Source: Oscillospiraceae bacterium HV4-5-C5C
Lineage (GTDB): Bacteria > Bacillota > Clostridia > Saccharofermentanales > Fastidiosipilaceae
Direction of reading: 5' to 3'
Assembly (NCBI GenBank): GCA_012034405.1
Contig: JAAVLZ010000006.1
Span: forward strand, 62,001 to 126,000
Length of the DNA: 64,000 nucleotides
Below the pieces are notes generated by a model. The model was not told where the DNA came from and did no database searches. It worked only from the letters and a program-made list of their open reading frames with translations. Below are positions 1 through 8,412 of this stretch, piece after piece. A program made the position numbers and the translations under genes. Numbering within the stretch: the stretch's first letter is position 1; each line of letters opens with the position of its first letter.

Positions 1-513
1 GATTTTTTGTCAGTTGATGGACTGGTTAACCAGATCATTGACTTTTTTGGTGGCTCAACAGTTGTGTTCTTACAAAACCCAAAATACTTCCGGACAATAT
101 ATGTGGTTTCAGGAATATGGCAAAATGTTGGCTACGGTTCAATAATATATCTGGCTGCGTTATCCGCCATTGACACCCAACTGCTTGATGCATCTGCAGT
201 GGATGGCTGCAACAGATTCCAGAGGATCTGGCATGTAACATTACCGGGGATAGCTCCAACTATTATTATCATGCTGATTTTGCGCTTGGGCAGCATGATG
301 AATGTTGGCTTTGAGAAAGTCATCCTGCTTTATAATGAATCAATTTATGAAACTTCTGATGTTATATCCAGCTTTGTATATCGTTATGGGATTTTGCAGG
401 GTAATTACAGTTACAGCACAGCTGTGGGTCTTTTTAACTCCTTGATAAATTTTGCCTTGCTGATCATAGTCAACCAGATAAGCAAAAAGGTCAGCAGTAT
501 TTCAATATGGTAA
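1..513 (+). CDS. Carbohydrate ABC transporter permease, LplB type (5' truncated by window edge)
   Basis: This is an inner-membrane permease of an oligosaccharide importer; the reading frame is open from base 1, so the N-terminal part lies outside the window. The visible part has hydrophobic segments and the cytoplasmic EAA-type loop DASAVDG followed by a conserved I and LPG, which docks the ATPase. The family is MalF/LplB-like (binding-protein-dependent transport inner membrane component). It is followed 12 bp later by a second permease and then a binding lipoprotein, the usual order for YtcP/LplB-type systems. Regulator and enzymes, if any, must lie upstream of the window. The substrate cannot be read from the sequence. 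Confidence 0.9.
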   Translation, partial: DFLSVDGLVNQIIDFFGGSTVVFLQNPKYFRTIYVVSGIWQNVGYGSIIYLAALSAIDTQLLDASAVDGCNRFQRIWHVTLPGIAPTIIIMLILRLGSMMNVGFEKVILLYNESIYETSDVISSFVYRYGILQGNYSYSTAVGLFNSLINFALLIIVNQISKKVSSISIW

Positions 514-525
514 AGGAGAATAGAG

Positions 526-1434
526 ATGGGCAAAAAAGCTGAGTGGAATTATGGAAAAAAGAGTGCCGGCAGTAAAGTGTTTGATGTCATAAACATTATT
601 ATTATGCTTTTCCTGATTGTGATAACGCTTTATCCCTTCTTGTATGTACTATTTGCCTCATTCAGCAACCCATTGAAACTGATGGCGCACAGAGGGCTGT
701 TGTTGGCTCCGCTGGGATTTACATTCAAAGGTTACAGCATGGTCTTCAGGAATTCAGGGGTGGTGCAGGGCTTTCTGGTTACCATCTTTGTCACGGTAGT
801 CGGAACTCTGATAAACATGATCGCTTCGATTGCTTTTGCCTACGTCCTGTCAAAAAAGGATATGCGCTGGCATGGCCTCATTACCATGTTAGCTGTATTT
901 ACCATGTTTTTTGGCGGCGGTATGATTCCGACTTACATTGTTGTTAACAGCCTGGGCTTAGTTGACAGTCTGTGGTCTTTGATTCTGCCGGGTCTGATTA
1001 ACACCTACAATGTCATTATCCTCAGAACGGCCATTGCCAGCGTCCCGCCAGAACTTGAAGAGTCTGCCCGTCTGGATGGCGCAGGTGAGCTGAGGATTCT
1101 AAGCAAAATCATTGTTCCGGTGATTATTCCTTCAATTGCCGCTGTAACCCTGTTTTATATGGTCGGACATTGGAATTCCTGGTCTGACGCGCTGATCTAT
1201 ATTCGTACACCAGAGAAATTTCCGCTGCAATTGGTCCTGAGAGCTATTCTTATTCAGAATGACACTCAGGCAGGCGTGTCAGGTACCGCCTATCAGGGTG
1301 GGGAAGATCACGCGGCTAGGATGCTGCTCAAATATTCAACCATTATGGTATCAATTATTCCAATTATCTGTGTCTACCCCTTTATTCAAAAGTACTTTAC
1401 TAAGGGAGTCATGATTGGGGCTCTAAAAGGCTGA
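526..1434 (+). CDS. Carbohydrate ABC transporter permease, YtcP type
   Basis: Second membrane subunit (302 aa) of the importer whose first permease ends at 513. About six membrane segments; the first lies near residues 20-45. The EAA loop reads ESARLDGAG around residue 180, and the C-terminus ends KGVMIGALKG, an ending seen in this subfamily (the other two YtcP-type permeases in this window end KGITIGSVKG and KGIMIGSVKG). An AAGGAG ribosome site lies at 513-518, overlapping the stop codon of the upstream gene, so the pair is probably translationally coupled. Family assignment is firm; the sugar is unknown. Confidence 0.93.
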   Translation: MGKKAEWNYGKKSAGSKVFDVINIIIMLFLIVITLYPFLYVLFASFSNPLKLMAHRGLLLAPLGFTFKGYSMVFRNSGVVQGFLVTIFVTVVGTLINMIASIAFAYVLSKKDMRWHGLITMLAVFTMFFGGGMIPTYIVVNSLGLVDSLWSLILPGLINTYNVIILRTAIASVPPELEESARLDGAGELRILSKIIVPVIIPSIAAVTLFYMVGHWNSWSDALIYIRTPEKFPLQLVLRAILIQNDTQAGVSGTAYQGGEDHAARMLLKYSTIMVSIIPIICVYPFIQKYFTKGVMIGALKG

Positions 1435-1457
1435 AATCATTAAAAGGAGATGGAAAG

Positions 1458-3182
1458 ATGAAAGTACGTGGAAAACTATTGGCGTTGCTGTTAACCACAG
1501 CAGTAGTCACCGGTGGCTGTGCATCCAAAGGCGGGAGCAGCAGTGAAGGTTCTTCAGCGGCTACACAGAAAACAAGTTCAACCGCTGAGACGACTGCCGC
1601 TCAGGCTGAGAGTGAAAGCAGCGCGAGCGAAGGTTCAGATCAAAGCGGACAAGGTGAAGTGACTACCTTTACTTATTACCGACCTGGCCTGAACCGGAAT
1701 AATATTACCAGTTATTCTGACACGCTCTGGGTCCAGGAATTGGAAAAGAAAATGAATGTAAAAATTGAGTTCATGGGCCCGGCTTCTGGTGATGACTACA
1801 ACCAGGCTGTTAATATTGTGCTTGCCTCAGGTGATTACCCGGATGCGGTCTACATGAACTGGAATAATTATAATGGAGGTCTGCGCGCGGCAATTGATGA
1901 TGGTATTGTTGTGGATGTCAGTGCCAATGAAACGTATAAAAGCCTGATGCCAACCTGGTTTGGTGATCTGGATGAAAATGAAAACCTGAGACGGGCGGTT
2001 ACGCTGGATGACGGTACATCTGCGTTATTCTGTCACATTGAAAATAACCTCAAGCGGGGAGCTTATGCTGGATATGGTATTAGAAAAGACTGGCTGGATA
2101 ATCTAGGCTTGCAGGTACCGACTACAGTCGATGAACTATATAATGTCCTTTCCAAGTTCAAGACTGAGGATGCTAATGGCAATGGCGATAATACTGATGA
2201 AATACCCATGTCAGATGATAGTGACCATAACCTGATCTCATATCTGGCCCCTGCCTGGGGCCTGCGGGTTAACACCCCCTATCTGGATCCGGATACACAA
2301 AAAATGACCTACTGGACACAGTATAAGGACGGAGAAGCTTTTACTGATTTTCTGACTACCTTACATCAGTGGTATGAGGAAGGTCTGATCGACCCGGAAT
2401 TTGCATCTCAGGACAGCAGCGCCAAAGAGGCTAAAATAACCAATGATCAGGTTGGCTTTACCTTTGCCTGGACCGGTAACTATGCTACCTGGACAGATGC
2501 ACTAGCGGAGAACTTTCCGTCTATAGCAGATAAAATAGATATTTATGGCATGGTCCCGGTGGTGGGACCTGCAGGTAAAGCTTATACTGCTAATGATGCT
2601 CATGTCCGTTATGCAGCCTCTAATGAAGGGACTTGCGTAACTAGCTCTTCAGTAAAAGATGGAACCATTGAAGCTATTCTGAAGTTGTTTGATTATATGT
2701 ATACTGATGAAGGCAGTGAAATCATTAATTGGGGAGAAGAAGGTGTCTCCTATACAAAAGATGCAGACGGCAAGAATCAATGGACTGATGCTGTTACTAA
2801 CGATTCGGAGTACTCATTCTCTGATAAAGTGTTTGAGTATGCACTGCCAACCTGGGGCGGCTTTCCAAAAGTTATGAGTTATGATGCTTGGGCTTCAATT
2901 GAAGCCACGACCGCATCGCAGCAACAGGCACATGAAAACTACTGGAAAGCTGATACAGGCTTGTTAATGCCGCCACTGATGATGAACCAGAGCGAAGCAG
3001 AAGAGTACAATCAGATTATGACCGATGTTAACACGGCAATCAGCGAGCTGTACTTGAGTGTGATTCTGGGCACAAAGTCAGTGGATGATATTCCAGCTTT
3101 ACTGCAGCAGGTAGATGATATGGGTATAAATCGGGCCATGGAAATCTATCAGGGCGTTTACGATCGCTACATCAGCAAGTAG
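1458..3182 (+). CDS. Extracellular solute-binding lipoprotein (large YtcQ/LipO type)
   Basis: A 574-aa sugar-binding lipoprotein that would sit on the outer face of the membrane and hand ligand to the permeases encoded just upstream (23 bp gap). The N-terminus has Lys/Arg residues, a hydrophobic stretch and a lipobox TGGC with Cys21 as the lipidation site. A Ser/Thr/Glu-rich tether follows to about residue 70, then the binding domain, starting near TFTYYRPGL. Length and the Asp/Tyr-rich body fit the large binding proteins that partner LplB/YtcP permeases. A strong hairpin follows the gene, so it is the last gene of its operon. Confidence 0.92.
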   Translation: MKVRGKLLALLLTTAVVTGGCASKGGSSSEGSSAATQKTSSTAETTAAQAESESSASEGSDQSGQGEVTTFTYYRPGLNRNNITSYSDTLWVQELEKKMNVKIEFMGPASGDDYNQAVNIVLASGDYPDAVYMNWNNYNGGLRAAIDDGIVVDVSANETYKSLMPTWFGDLDENENLRRAVTLDDGTSALFCHIENNLKRGAYAGYGIRKDWLDNLGLQVPTTVDELYNVLSKFKTEDANGNGDNTDEIPMSDDSDHNLISYLAPAWGLRVNTPYLDPDTQKMTYWTQYKDGEAFTDFLTTLHQWYEEGLIDPEFASQDSSAKEAKITNDQVGFTFAWTGNYATWTDALAENFPSIADKIDIYGMVPVVGPAGKAYTANDAHVRYAASNEGTCVTSSSVKDGTIEAILKLFDYMYTDEGSEIINWGEEGVSYTKDADGKNQWTDAVTNDSEYSFSDKVFEYALPTWGGFPKVMSYDAWASIEATTASQQQAHENYWKADTGLLMPPLMMNQSEAEEYNQIMTDVNTAISELYLSVILGTKSVDDIPALLQQVDDMGINRAMEIYQGVYDRYISK

Positions 3183-3211
3183 ATTTGAAAATGATACTAC
3201 CATAACTATAG

Positions 3212-3255
3212 GGGTTACCGGATATTGAACTCAGCGTATCCGGTAACCCTTATTC
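3212..3255 (+). terminator. Rho-independent-like terminator after first ABC operon
   Basis: A perfect 13-bp inverted repeat, GGGTTACCGGATA at 3212-3224 and its complement at 3237-3249, with a 12-nt loop. It lies 29 bp after the binding-protein stop. The following T-run is weak (TTATTCTAT). It lies between convergent genes and may also serve the minus-strand namA, which stops at 3291. Confidence 0.7.
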
Positions 3256-3290
3256 TATATGCAAGTAAATATATGCCCAGCTGCCCTGGC

Positions 3291-4319
3291 TCAAAATCCT
3301 CGCCGGTAAGCTTCAGGTATCAGCTCATCCGCTCCGCGCTGATGTGCCGTCTGCAGCACCCAGTACGGATTCCGCAACAGCTCGCGGCCCAAGGCTACCA
3401 AATCAGCCCGGCCATGTTGCACGATCTCTTCGGCCATCCCGCTGTCACTGAGCAAACCAACGGCAATGACCGGAATGCCGCAGCCTCGGCGGATTTCTTC
3501 CGCAAACCCGACCTGGTAACCAGGAAACGCTTTGATCGGGGCGTTCAATAAGCCGCCGCTGCTGATATGCGCCAAATCCAGGCGACTGCTGGGATCCTGC
3601 TGCAGCTGATTGATATTCTCAACTGTATCCGCAGGGGTCAATCCGCCTTCCAGCCAGTCAGTGGCGGAAAACCGTGCCCAGAGCGCGCGGTCCGCTGGCC
3701 AGTTCTGCCTGACTTCCCGGACGACCTCCTGCAAAAAGCGGCGCCGGTTCTCCGGGCTGCCGCCGTAGGCATCCGTGCGGGTATTGCTGAGCGGCGAAAG
3801 GAACTCATGAATCAAGTAACCGTGAGCAGCGTGGATTTCCACGGCGTCAAAGCCCGCTTGGGCGGCCCGGGCGGCGGCCTGGCCGAAAGCTTTGACTGCC
3901 TTTTTAATATCTGCTGTCGTCATAGCGGACGGACAGGCGTATTCTGCCGGGTTAAAATCAATCGCGGAGGGTGCATATTTAGGCAGATCGGCGCAGGTGG
4001 ATTTACGCCCCGCGTGAGCCAATTGCAAGGCAACTTTGACACCATAGGCGTGACAGCCAGCTACGATTTTTTGCAGTGGTTCAATCTGACTATCCTCCCA
4101 CAGTCCCAGATCATGATCACTGATTCGGCCTTCCGGCAGGACGGCAGTCGCTTCCATGATGATTAAACCGACACCGCCCACCGCCCGGCTTACATAATGC
4201 TGATCATGAAAATCGGTAGCCCAGCCATCCTGGCCGGCTGAATACATACACATGGGCGGCATGACCACGCGGTTTTTTAAGTGGATCGACTCAATTTCCC
4301 AAGGCTCCAACAATAACAT
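3291..4319 (-). CDS. namA: NADPH dehydrogenase / old yellow enzyme (YqjM-type ene-reductase)
   Basis: FMN-dependent oxidoreductase of the old-yellow-enzyme family (342 aa), a cytoplasmic TIM barrel that reduces activated C=C bonds and nitro compounds with NADPH. PPMCMY near residues 21-26 carries the Cys/Tyr pair that marks the YqjM/NamA subfamily. HAGRKS, HAAHGYLIHEFLSP and SNTRTDAYGG are the substrate- and flavin-site motifs. The start at 4319 is chosen because AAAGGAG lies about 10 nt upstream; an in-frame ATG 13 codons earlier (4358) lacks a ribosome site. It is a single gene facing the first ABC operon. Subfamily assignment is confident; the physiological substrate is unknown. Confidence 0.93.
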   Translation of the reverse strand: MLLLEPWEIESIHLKNRVVMPPMCMYSAGQDGWATDFHDQHYVSRAVGGVGLIIMEATAVLPEGRISDHDLGLWEDSQIEPLQKIVAGCHAYGVKVALQLAHAGRKSTCADLPKYAPSAIDFNPAEYACPSAMTTADIKKAVKAFGQAAARAAQAGFDAVEIHAAHGYLIHEFLSPLSNTRTDAYGGSPENRRRFLQEVVREVRQNWPADRALWARFSATDWLEGGLTPADTVENINQLQQDPSSRLDLAHISSGGLLNAPIKAFPGYQVGFAEEIRRGCGIPVIAVGLLSDSGMAEEIVQHGRADLVALGRELLRNPYWVLQTAHQRGADELIPEAYRRGF

Positions 4320-4624
4320 AGTTTTTGCTCCTTTGTATGCTGAGACCTGCAAGGTCATCGCTGAATACAGTTTTGAGTATACTGCCGACTGCTCTAAAGC
4401 ATAGTGCCGCAGGTTTCATAGTCATAGGCATTTACGGGCCTGAGCCCAAGACCGCTCTTGACCCGGTTGAGCTTTTGACTGGCCTGCATTGGTCAGGATA
4501 ATCAGATATATAACCATGACGCTGAATGAATGATCGTAAACTGCATATAAACACAAAGAAATATCTTGTGTTATATGGTTAAATGGCTAATAATGAAAGC
4601 AAATAACTGTCAGGAGGTAACAGA
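4320..4624. other. Divergent intergenic region between namA and hppA
   Basis: A 305-bp non-coding stretch between divergent genes, AT-rich towards hppA. It holds the candidate hppA promoter described separately. No riboswitch or small gene was recognised. Confidence 0.5.
4566..4593 (+). promoter_or_regulatory. Candidate hppA promoter
   Basis: TTGTGT at 4566-4571, a 16-bp spacer and TAATAA at 4588-4593, about 30 bp before the hppA start. The -35 is imperfect. AGGAGG at 4612-4617 is the ribosome site. Confidence 0.45.
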
Positions 4625-6748
4625 ATGACTTTTTTGTTGACAAAAACCCGTTTAGACAGCTCAATCTTCTTAGTTGCCGCCATCCTGGTCTCCCTGGCGG
4701 CCTTTGCCGTAGCCTGGTGGCTCTATCATTGGATTATGCGGGAAAGAGTTGACCACCCACAGGTCGAAAGGATCCGCGGGTATATTGCCAAAGGCGCCCA
4801 TACCTTCCTGCGGCGCGAGTACAAACTGCTGGCCTTATTTGCCGCCGGCATGACAGTTCTGATTCTCCTTTTTTTACCGCAACCAATCTGGCAGGGCTCA
4901 GCGTTGACTAATCTAAATATGGCGCTGGCTTATGTAGCCGGCACCGTGTTTTCAGCCATAGCCGGAAAAATCGGGGTACAAGTGGCCACCCAGGCCAATG
5001 CCCGGGCCGCTCTGGCTGCCCGCAGCAGTCTGCGCCAATCCTTTTTGGCCGGCTTCCGTGGCGGCGCGGTGATGGGCATGGCGGTGGTGGGGTCAAGCCT
5101 GCTGGGGGTAGCCCTGGTGTTTTGGCTCTTTGCGGATGGTTCGGTCATCTTGGGCTTTAGCTTTGGCGCCAGCTCCCTGGCGCTCTTTGCCAAGGCCGGC
5201 GGAGGCATCTTTACAAAAACCGCGGATATTTCAGCCGACCTGGTCGGTAAGGTGGAACTGGGTATCCCGGAGGACGACCCGCGCAATCCGGCGGTGATTG
5301 CGGATAATGTCGGGGACAACGTTGGCGATGTAGCCGGCATGGGCGCAGACCTGTTTGACTCCAATGTTGCCAGCATGGCTGCCGCTTTGGTGATTGCCAT
5401 GGCCCTGGACGGCGGTGCCAGGGGCCCCAACAGCCAGATGGTTTTTCTGTACACCACGCTTGGCTTGCTGGCCTCGATCATTGGGGTGGCCTCGGCTCGA
5501 ATGGGCAAAAAGGAAGACCCATCGCGCGCGCTGAATCTCAGTACTTACGTGACCGGCGGCGTATTTTTGCTGCTGACCGCAGCGGCTACGGCTTTGCTGA
5601 ATTTTTCGTGGCAGATCTGGGGTGCGGCTATTGTGGGCCTCGCTGCCGGTATCCTGATCGGGATTACCAGTGATTTTTTTACCAATGATAACCGCAGCCC
5701 CGTTCGCCGGGTCGCAAAACTAAGCCAGAGCGGTCCGGCCTTTACGATTTTGTCCGGGATGTCCTATGGCTTGATGAGCGTTTTGCCGGCGCTGGTCGGC
5801 ATTGCCGCTGCGGCGCTGGTGGCGTATCAGCTCTGCGCTTCACTGGGCACAGAGTACGCCCTCTTTGGCATTGCGATGTCTGCTTTGGGCATGCTCTCAA
5901 TTGTCGGGACAATTATTTCAAACGATGCTTACGGACCGATTGTGGATAATGCCCGGGGCCTGGTAGAAATGGCGGAGCTGGGAGAGGAGGCACTGGAACG
6001 GACGGATGAGTTGGATTCGGCCGGTAACACTGTTAAGGCTATCACCAAAGGCTTTTCCATCGCGGCTGCCGGCTTGACCGTTATTTCGCTATTGGGCGCA
6101 TTCATGACGGAGGTAAATGAAAGCGCAGTGGCGGCCGGCTTAGCGGTGGAGGGCGAACGTTATCTGCAAGGGTTTGATATTCTGGATCCGCTGGTCTTTT
6201 TTGGACTGCTGATTGGCGCGGCTATCCCCGCCATGTTTTCTGCCATGCTGATGCGGGGCGTTAATCGCAACGCTGACCGCATGGTAGCGGAAATACACCG
6301 GCAATTTAAGGAGATCCCCGGGTTGAAGGAGGGGAAAGCGGAGGTTGTGCCTGAATATGATCGTTGCATTTCAATTGCTACGGTCGGCGCGTTGCGTGAA
6401 CTAATCCCGGCCGGTCTGATGGTCATAGTCGTGACCCTCCTGGTTGGTTTTATCGGCGGGGTCAAAGCGATCGGGGGCTTCCTGACCGGCAATATTGTGT
6501 CCGGCTTGCTGCTGGCTATCTTTATGTCTAATTCCGGCGGCCTGTGGGATAATGCTAAAAAGTACGTTGAAGCCGGACACTGCGGCGGTAAAAACAGTCA
6601 GGCGCATAAGGCGGCTGTGGTGGGCGATACTGTGGGTGATCCGTTTAAAGATACCGCCGGTCCTTCGCTTAACACCCAGATAACAGTGGTTTCGCTGGTG
6701 GCGTCAGTGGCGTCCGGCATGTTCCTCTTGTTCAGCTTGCTGGGTTGA
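4625..6748 (+). CDS. hppA: Membrane-bound proton-translocating pyrophosphatase
   Basis: Integral membrane enzyme (707 aa, many transmembrane helices) that couples hydrolysis of pyrophosphate to ion export. The catalytic signature EDDPRNP...DNVGDNVGD lies around residues 217-236, followed by AGMGADLFDS. DAYGPIVDNARG and the C-terminal GDTVGDPFKDTAGPSLN complete the metal-PPi site. At the position that decides potassium dependence (Ala in K+-stimulated enzymes, Lys in K+-independent ones) the sequence is GNTVKAITKG, with Lys471. This predicts the K+-independent class, normally an H+ pump. The start follows AGGAGG at 4612. It lies between the namA gene and a sugar locus with no obvious link to either, and probably forms its own transcription unit. 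Confidence 0.97.
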   Translation: MTFLLTKTRLDSSIFLVAAILVSLAAFAVAWWLYHWIMRERVDHPQVERIRGYIAKGAHTFLRREYKLLALFAAGMTVLILLFLPQPIWQGSALTNLNMALAYVAGTVFSAIAGKIGVQVATQANARAALAARSSLRQSFLAGFRGGAVMGMAVVGSSLLGVALVFWLFADGSVILGFSFGASSLALFAKAGGGIFTKTADISADLVGKVELGIPEDDPRNPAVIADNVGDNVGDVAGMGADLFDSNVASMAAALVIAMALDGGARGPNSQMVFLYTTLGLLASIIGVASARMGKKEDPSRALNLSTYVTGGVFLLLTAAATALLNFSWQIWGAAIVGLAAGILIGITSDFFTNDNRSPVRRVAKLSQSGPAFTILSGMSYGLMSVLPALVGIAAAALVAYQLCASLGTEYALFGIAMSALGMLSIVGTIISNDAYGPIVDNARGLVEMAELGEEALERTDELDSAGNTVKAITKGFSIAAAGLTVISLLGAFMTEVNESAVAAGLAVEGERYLQGFDILDPLVFFGLLIGAAIPAMFSAMLMRGVNRNADRMVAEIHRQFKEIPGLKEGKAEVVPEYDRCISIATVGALRELIPAGLMVIVVTLLVGFIGGVKAIGGFLTGNIVSGLLLAIFMSNSGGLWDNAKKYVEAGHCGGKNSQAHKAAVVGDTVGDPFKDTAGPSLNTQITVVSLVASVASGMFLLFSLLG

Positions 6749-6828
6749 GACTGGAACCCTGAGCGCGACAGGTGCGGGATTTTGCGCAGAACGATGACCT
6801 GTAAACCTTGACGGCTGGAGGGATTTTT

Positions 6829-8412
6829 GTGTACAAAGCATTGCTGGTTGATGATGAATCAACGGTCAGAAACGGCTTGATGCGCCACCTTAACTGGACG
6901 GCTTTGGGGATTGAGACGGTGCTGACGGCGGCATCAGGAGAGGAGGGGCTCAAGCTCAGCCTCTCCGTTCAACCGGACATTGTTGTTTCAGATATCCGGA
7001 TGTATGAGATGGACGGGGTTGAGATGTGTCGCCAAATCAGACGGAAAAGCCCTGATTGCCAGCTTATATTTTTGAGCGGTTTTGCAGATAAACCTTATCT
7101 TAAAGCTGCTATTGAACTGGCAGCAGTGTCTTTTGTAGAAAAACCGGTTGACCCGGCAGAACTGGAAAAGGCTTTAGCCAAAGCAGTTGCTGCCTGCAGT
7201 CAACGGCAAACTAATATGCATCGGGAGCAGTACCTAAGTCAAAGCTTACCGTACTTAAAAAGGCGGGCCTGGCTAGCTTTGCTTAACGGACAAGGTAGCA
7301 TAGCGGAACAGCAGCGACAATTCCAGCTGTTGCAGCTGACGGTACATGACTTGCCGGCGGTTCAGATTCTGATTTTGTACACTGATCAGGCCGTAGCAAA
7401 TAGTGAAAGCTTTACAGTCAGGCTCAAACAATGGATGCAGACGCACCTTTCAGCCGGCAGTCTATCTTTGCTGCTATATCAGGACTTTATTGACGACAGG
7501 AGTCTGGTTATCTTGCTGGGCGGACGCCTGCCTGCATTAAATGCCAGTGCGTTGGATTTGGGTGTCCTGTCAGACTTACTGAAAGTCGGGCTGGCAGAGT
7601 ACCGGCTTTTTCTGGCAGTAGGACGCCCCATTGCAGGCGATGATATGCTAGGTCGGGCTTATCAGGATGCTAAGCTGGCCCTGACCGCTTTATTTTATAG
7701 CGGCTATGGCACGATAGTTCAGGCTAGATCGGTGATGCCTGCTTGCCCGCATCCTGATTTAGATACCCTGCTTTTCGATCATTTTTATCGCGCTCTACTG
7801 GGGCAGGATGAAAATGAGATCAAGCTTTTGCTGGATCAATTGAGCTGGACACTACGCCAAGCCAGATTGCAGCAAGATGATTGGATCCGCAGCATTTATT
7901 ATCAACTGAACCATCAGATCAATGTGGCCAGGGAGACGCTCTGCCTGTGCTCCCGGGAACAGCAGGAGGCAGTGCAAAATCAACATCTGCAGGTTATTGA
8001 TAGATCAGATACGCTGGATGATTTGCAGAAATATCTGCTAAATAAAGCCAGAGAAGTGATAGCACTCAAAAAACGGGAAGAGAACGGCAATGCGGTGGTT
8101 GCTAAGGTTCTGCGCTTTATTCAGCATCATTATAATGAGCCGGATCTTTCAGTCAGGGCGCTTGCGGATTATTGCTATTTAACACCTACTTACTTTTCCA
8201 GCTTGTTTAAACGGAAAACCGGGCGGACAGTTGGGCAATATCTGACTGAGTATCGGATTGAGAAGGCGCGCTTACTGTTGAGAGATGAAAGCTTTAAGCT
8301 CTATCAAGTTGCACGACAGGTCGGTTATGAGGATTCAAATTATTTTGCCCGGATTTTTAAAAAGCAAACGGGTCTGTCTCCCTCAGAATACAGAGAGAGT
8401 CAGCTGGTATGA
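6829..8412 (+). CDS. Response regulator with AraC-type DNA-binding domain (YesN family)
   Basis: Two-component response regulator (527 aa). The receiver domain covers about residues 1-120, with the acidic pair in LLVDDE, phospho-acceptor Asp55 in VVSDIRM and Lys105 in FVEKPVDP. A long middle region follows, and an AraC-type double helix-turn-helix covers the last ~100 residues (YCYLTPTYFSSLFKRKTG and VGYEDSNYFARIFKKQTG). The GTG start at 6829 is chosen because GGAGGG (6817-6822) sits 6 nt upstream, whereas the in-frame TTG at 6808 precedes that site. The stop overlaps the start of the histidine kinase (ATGA), so the two are translationally coupled. It presumably activates the transporter and glycosidase genes downstream in response to extracellular oligosaccharide. 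Confidence 0.93.
   Translation: MYKALLVDDESTVRNGLMRHLNWTALGIETVLTAASGEEGLKLSLSVQPDIVVSDIRMYEMDGVEMCRQIRRKSPDCQLIFLSGFADKPYLKAAIELAAVSFVEKPVDPAELEKALAKAVAACSQRQTNMHREQYLSQSLPYLKRRAWLALLNGQGSIAEQQRQFQLLQLTVHDLPAVQILILYTDQAVANSESFTVRLKQWMQTHLSAGSLSLLLYQDFIDDRSLVILLGGRLPALNASALDLGVLSDLLKVGLAEYRLFLAVGRPIAGDDMLGRAYQDAKLALTALFYSGYGTIVQARSVMPACPHPDLDTLLFDHFYRALLGQDENEIKLLLDQLSWTLRQARLQQDDWIRSIYYQLNHQINVARETLCLCSREQQEAVQNQHLQVIDRSDTLDDLQKYLLNKAREVIALKKREENGNAVVAKVLRFIQHHYNEPDLSVRALADYCYLTPTYFSSLFKRKTGRTVGQYLTEYRIEKARLLLRDESFKLYQVARQVGYEDSNYFARIFKKQTGLSPSEYRESQLV

Noticed and set aside
4930-5508. 192-aa minus-strand frame inside hppA
   Set aside because: It lies wholly within the conserved pyrophosphatase coding sequence and has low-complexity Ala/Pro/Ser composition typical of a shadow frame.
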